A DNA stretch of 64,000 nt from Kalmanozyma brasiliensis GHG001 (Eukaryota; Basidiomycota; Ustilaginomycetes; Ustilaginales), in NCBI RefSeq assembly GCF_000497045.1, contig NW_015961960.1, forward strand, positions 64,853-128,852, written 5' to 3'. The notes under the pieces are model-generated. The model did not search any database. It saw only the letters and a list, made by a program, of their open reading frames with translations, and was not told the origin of the DNA. Shown here piece by piece: positions 63,719 through 64,000 of this stretch (positions within the stretch are counted from its first letter, which is position 1; the number at the start of each line of letters is the position of its first letter). The position numbers and the translations under genes were made by a program.

Positions 63719-64000
63719 ATGTCTAGCTCAGCATCAACCTCAGCATCAGCGGACGAGGAGCGAGCGGCTGCGTTCTTGCAAGAGTCGCTCCAGTTCAGCA
63801 GCCACAGCCACCGCCCCAACCCAGCACGCCCGCACGTCACATTGACCTTTGCTCAATCGCAGGATGGCAAGATTGCAGGAGCGGGCAAGGCGCAGCTGGC
63901 GCTCAGCGGTTCCGAGAGCATGCTCATGACCCACACGCTGCGCACGCTGCACGACGGTATCATGGTAGGCATTGGCACGGTCCTCAACGACAATCCTCAG
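63719..64000 (+). CDS. rib7: Riboflavin-pathway pyrimidine reductase RIB7 (N-terminal part, runs off right edge)
   Basis: Reduces the ribosylamino-pyrimidinone phosphate in fungal riboflavin synthesis using NADPH. 94 complete codons are present. After a short Ser-rich start (MSSSASTSASADEERAA) the RibD C-terminal domain opens: PHVTLTFAQSQDGKIAG is the family's first strand and substrate-binding turn, then LALSGSESMLMTHTLRTLHDGIMVGIGTVLNDNPQ is the classical RIB7/RibD-C block with the HDGI and GxGTVLxDNP motifs. The start ATG lies directly ahead of the conserved part. The rest lies beyond the window. Very likely the fungal RIB7 rather than bacterial RibD, as no deaminase domain precedes it. 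Confidence 0.9.
   Translation, partial: MSSSASTSASADEERAAAFLQESLQFSSHSHRPNPARPHVTLTFAQSQDGKIAGAGKAQLALSGSESMLMTHTLRTLHDGIMVGIGTVLNDNPQ

Overview
The window is nuclear DNA of a basidiomycete fungus, most likely a smut of the Ustilaginales (Ustilago, Sporisorium or Pseudozyma type). The evidence is moderately GC-rich, gene-dense DNA with long, often intronless genes, short introns of about 100 nt where they occur, long Ser/Pro/Gln-rich unstructured protein regions, and fungal markers such as HIS1 ATP phosphoribosyltransferase, RIB7, Nce101-like, Zrg17-like and an intersectin of the Cin1 type. There is no mobile element, CRISPR array, tRNA or rRNA that I can support. I read 24 protein-coding genes, two of them cut by the window edges.

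Left part (1-12.9 kb): the N-terminal part of a mitofusin (Fzo1-like, minus), a three-exon antibiotic-biosynthesis-monooxygenase (ABM) fold protein, a vacuolar PQ-loop transporter with a 6-nt micro-exon, a SARAF-like ER membrane protein, a 1165-residue single-chain biotin carboxylase/BCCP/carboxyltransferase, a DCAF4-like WD40 protein, and ribosomal protein uL23 (Rpl25).

Middle part (12.9-39.2 kb): a 3.4 kb gene-poor stretch with a CCAAT-box cluster, an amino-acid permease, a large divergent Ser/Thr kinase, a 62-residue YABBY/HMG-like protein, a CxxC-containing protein of unknown role, Pin1/Ess1 prolyl isomerase convergent with a HIT-family hydrolase, a 1387-residue FHA protein resembling Ki-67/Repo-Man in layout, and two small neighbouring genes (37701-38078 and 38659-39216) that appear to share an undescribed HPAY-type repeat. 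The first of the two has a 35-bp tandem repeat in its promoter.

Right part (39.4-64 kb): a 2003-residue intersectin-like scaffold (EH, coiled coil, WH2, two SH3, UIM-like, DH, PH), an Nce101-like protein, a RING-H2 protein with an N-myristoylation signal, a three-module paladin-like phosphatase, HIS1, a Zrg17-like zinc transporter with a histidine tail, a CaMKI-type kinase, and the start of RIB7.

Most genes are unrelated housekeeping functions with no operon logic. Links that can be drawn are: intersectin and Fzo1 in membrane dynamics; SARAF, CaMK and the PQ-loop transporter in calcium or vacuole-related physiology (inference only); HIS1 and the permease in amino-acid supply. The best candidates for something undescribed are the paired HPAY-repeat genes with their promoter repeat, the Ki-67-like FHA protein, and the single-chain acyl-CoA carboxylase.
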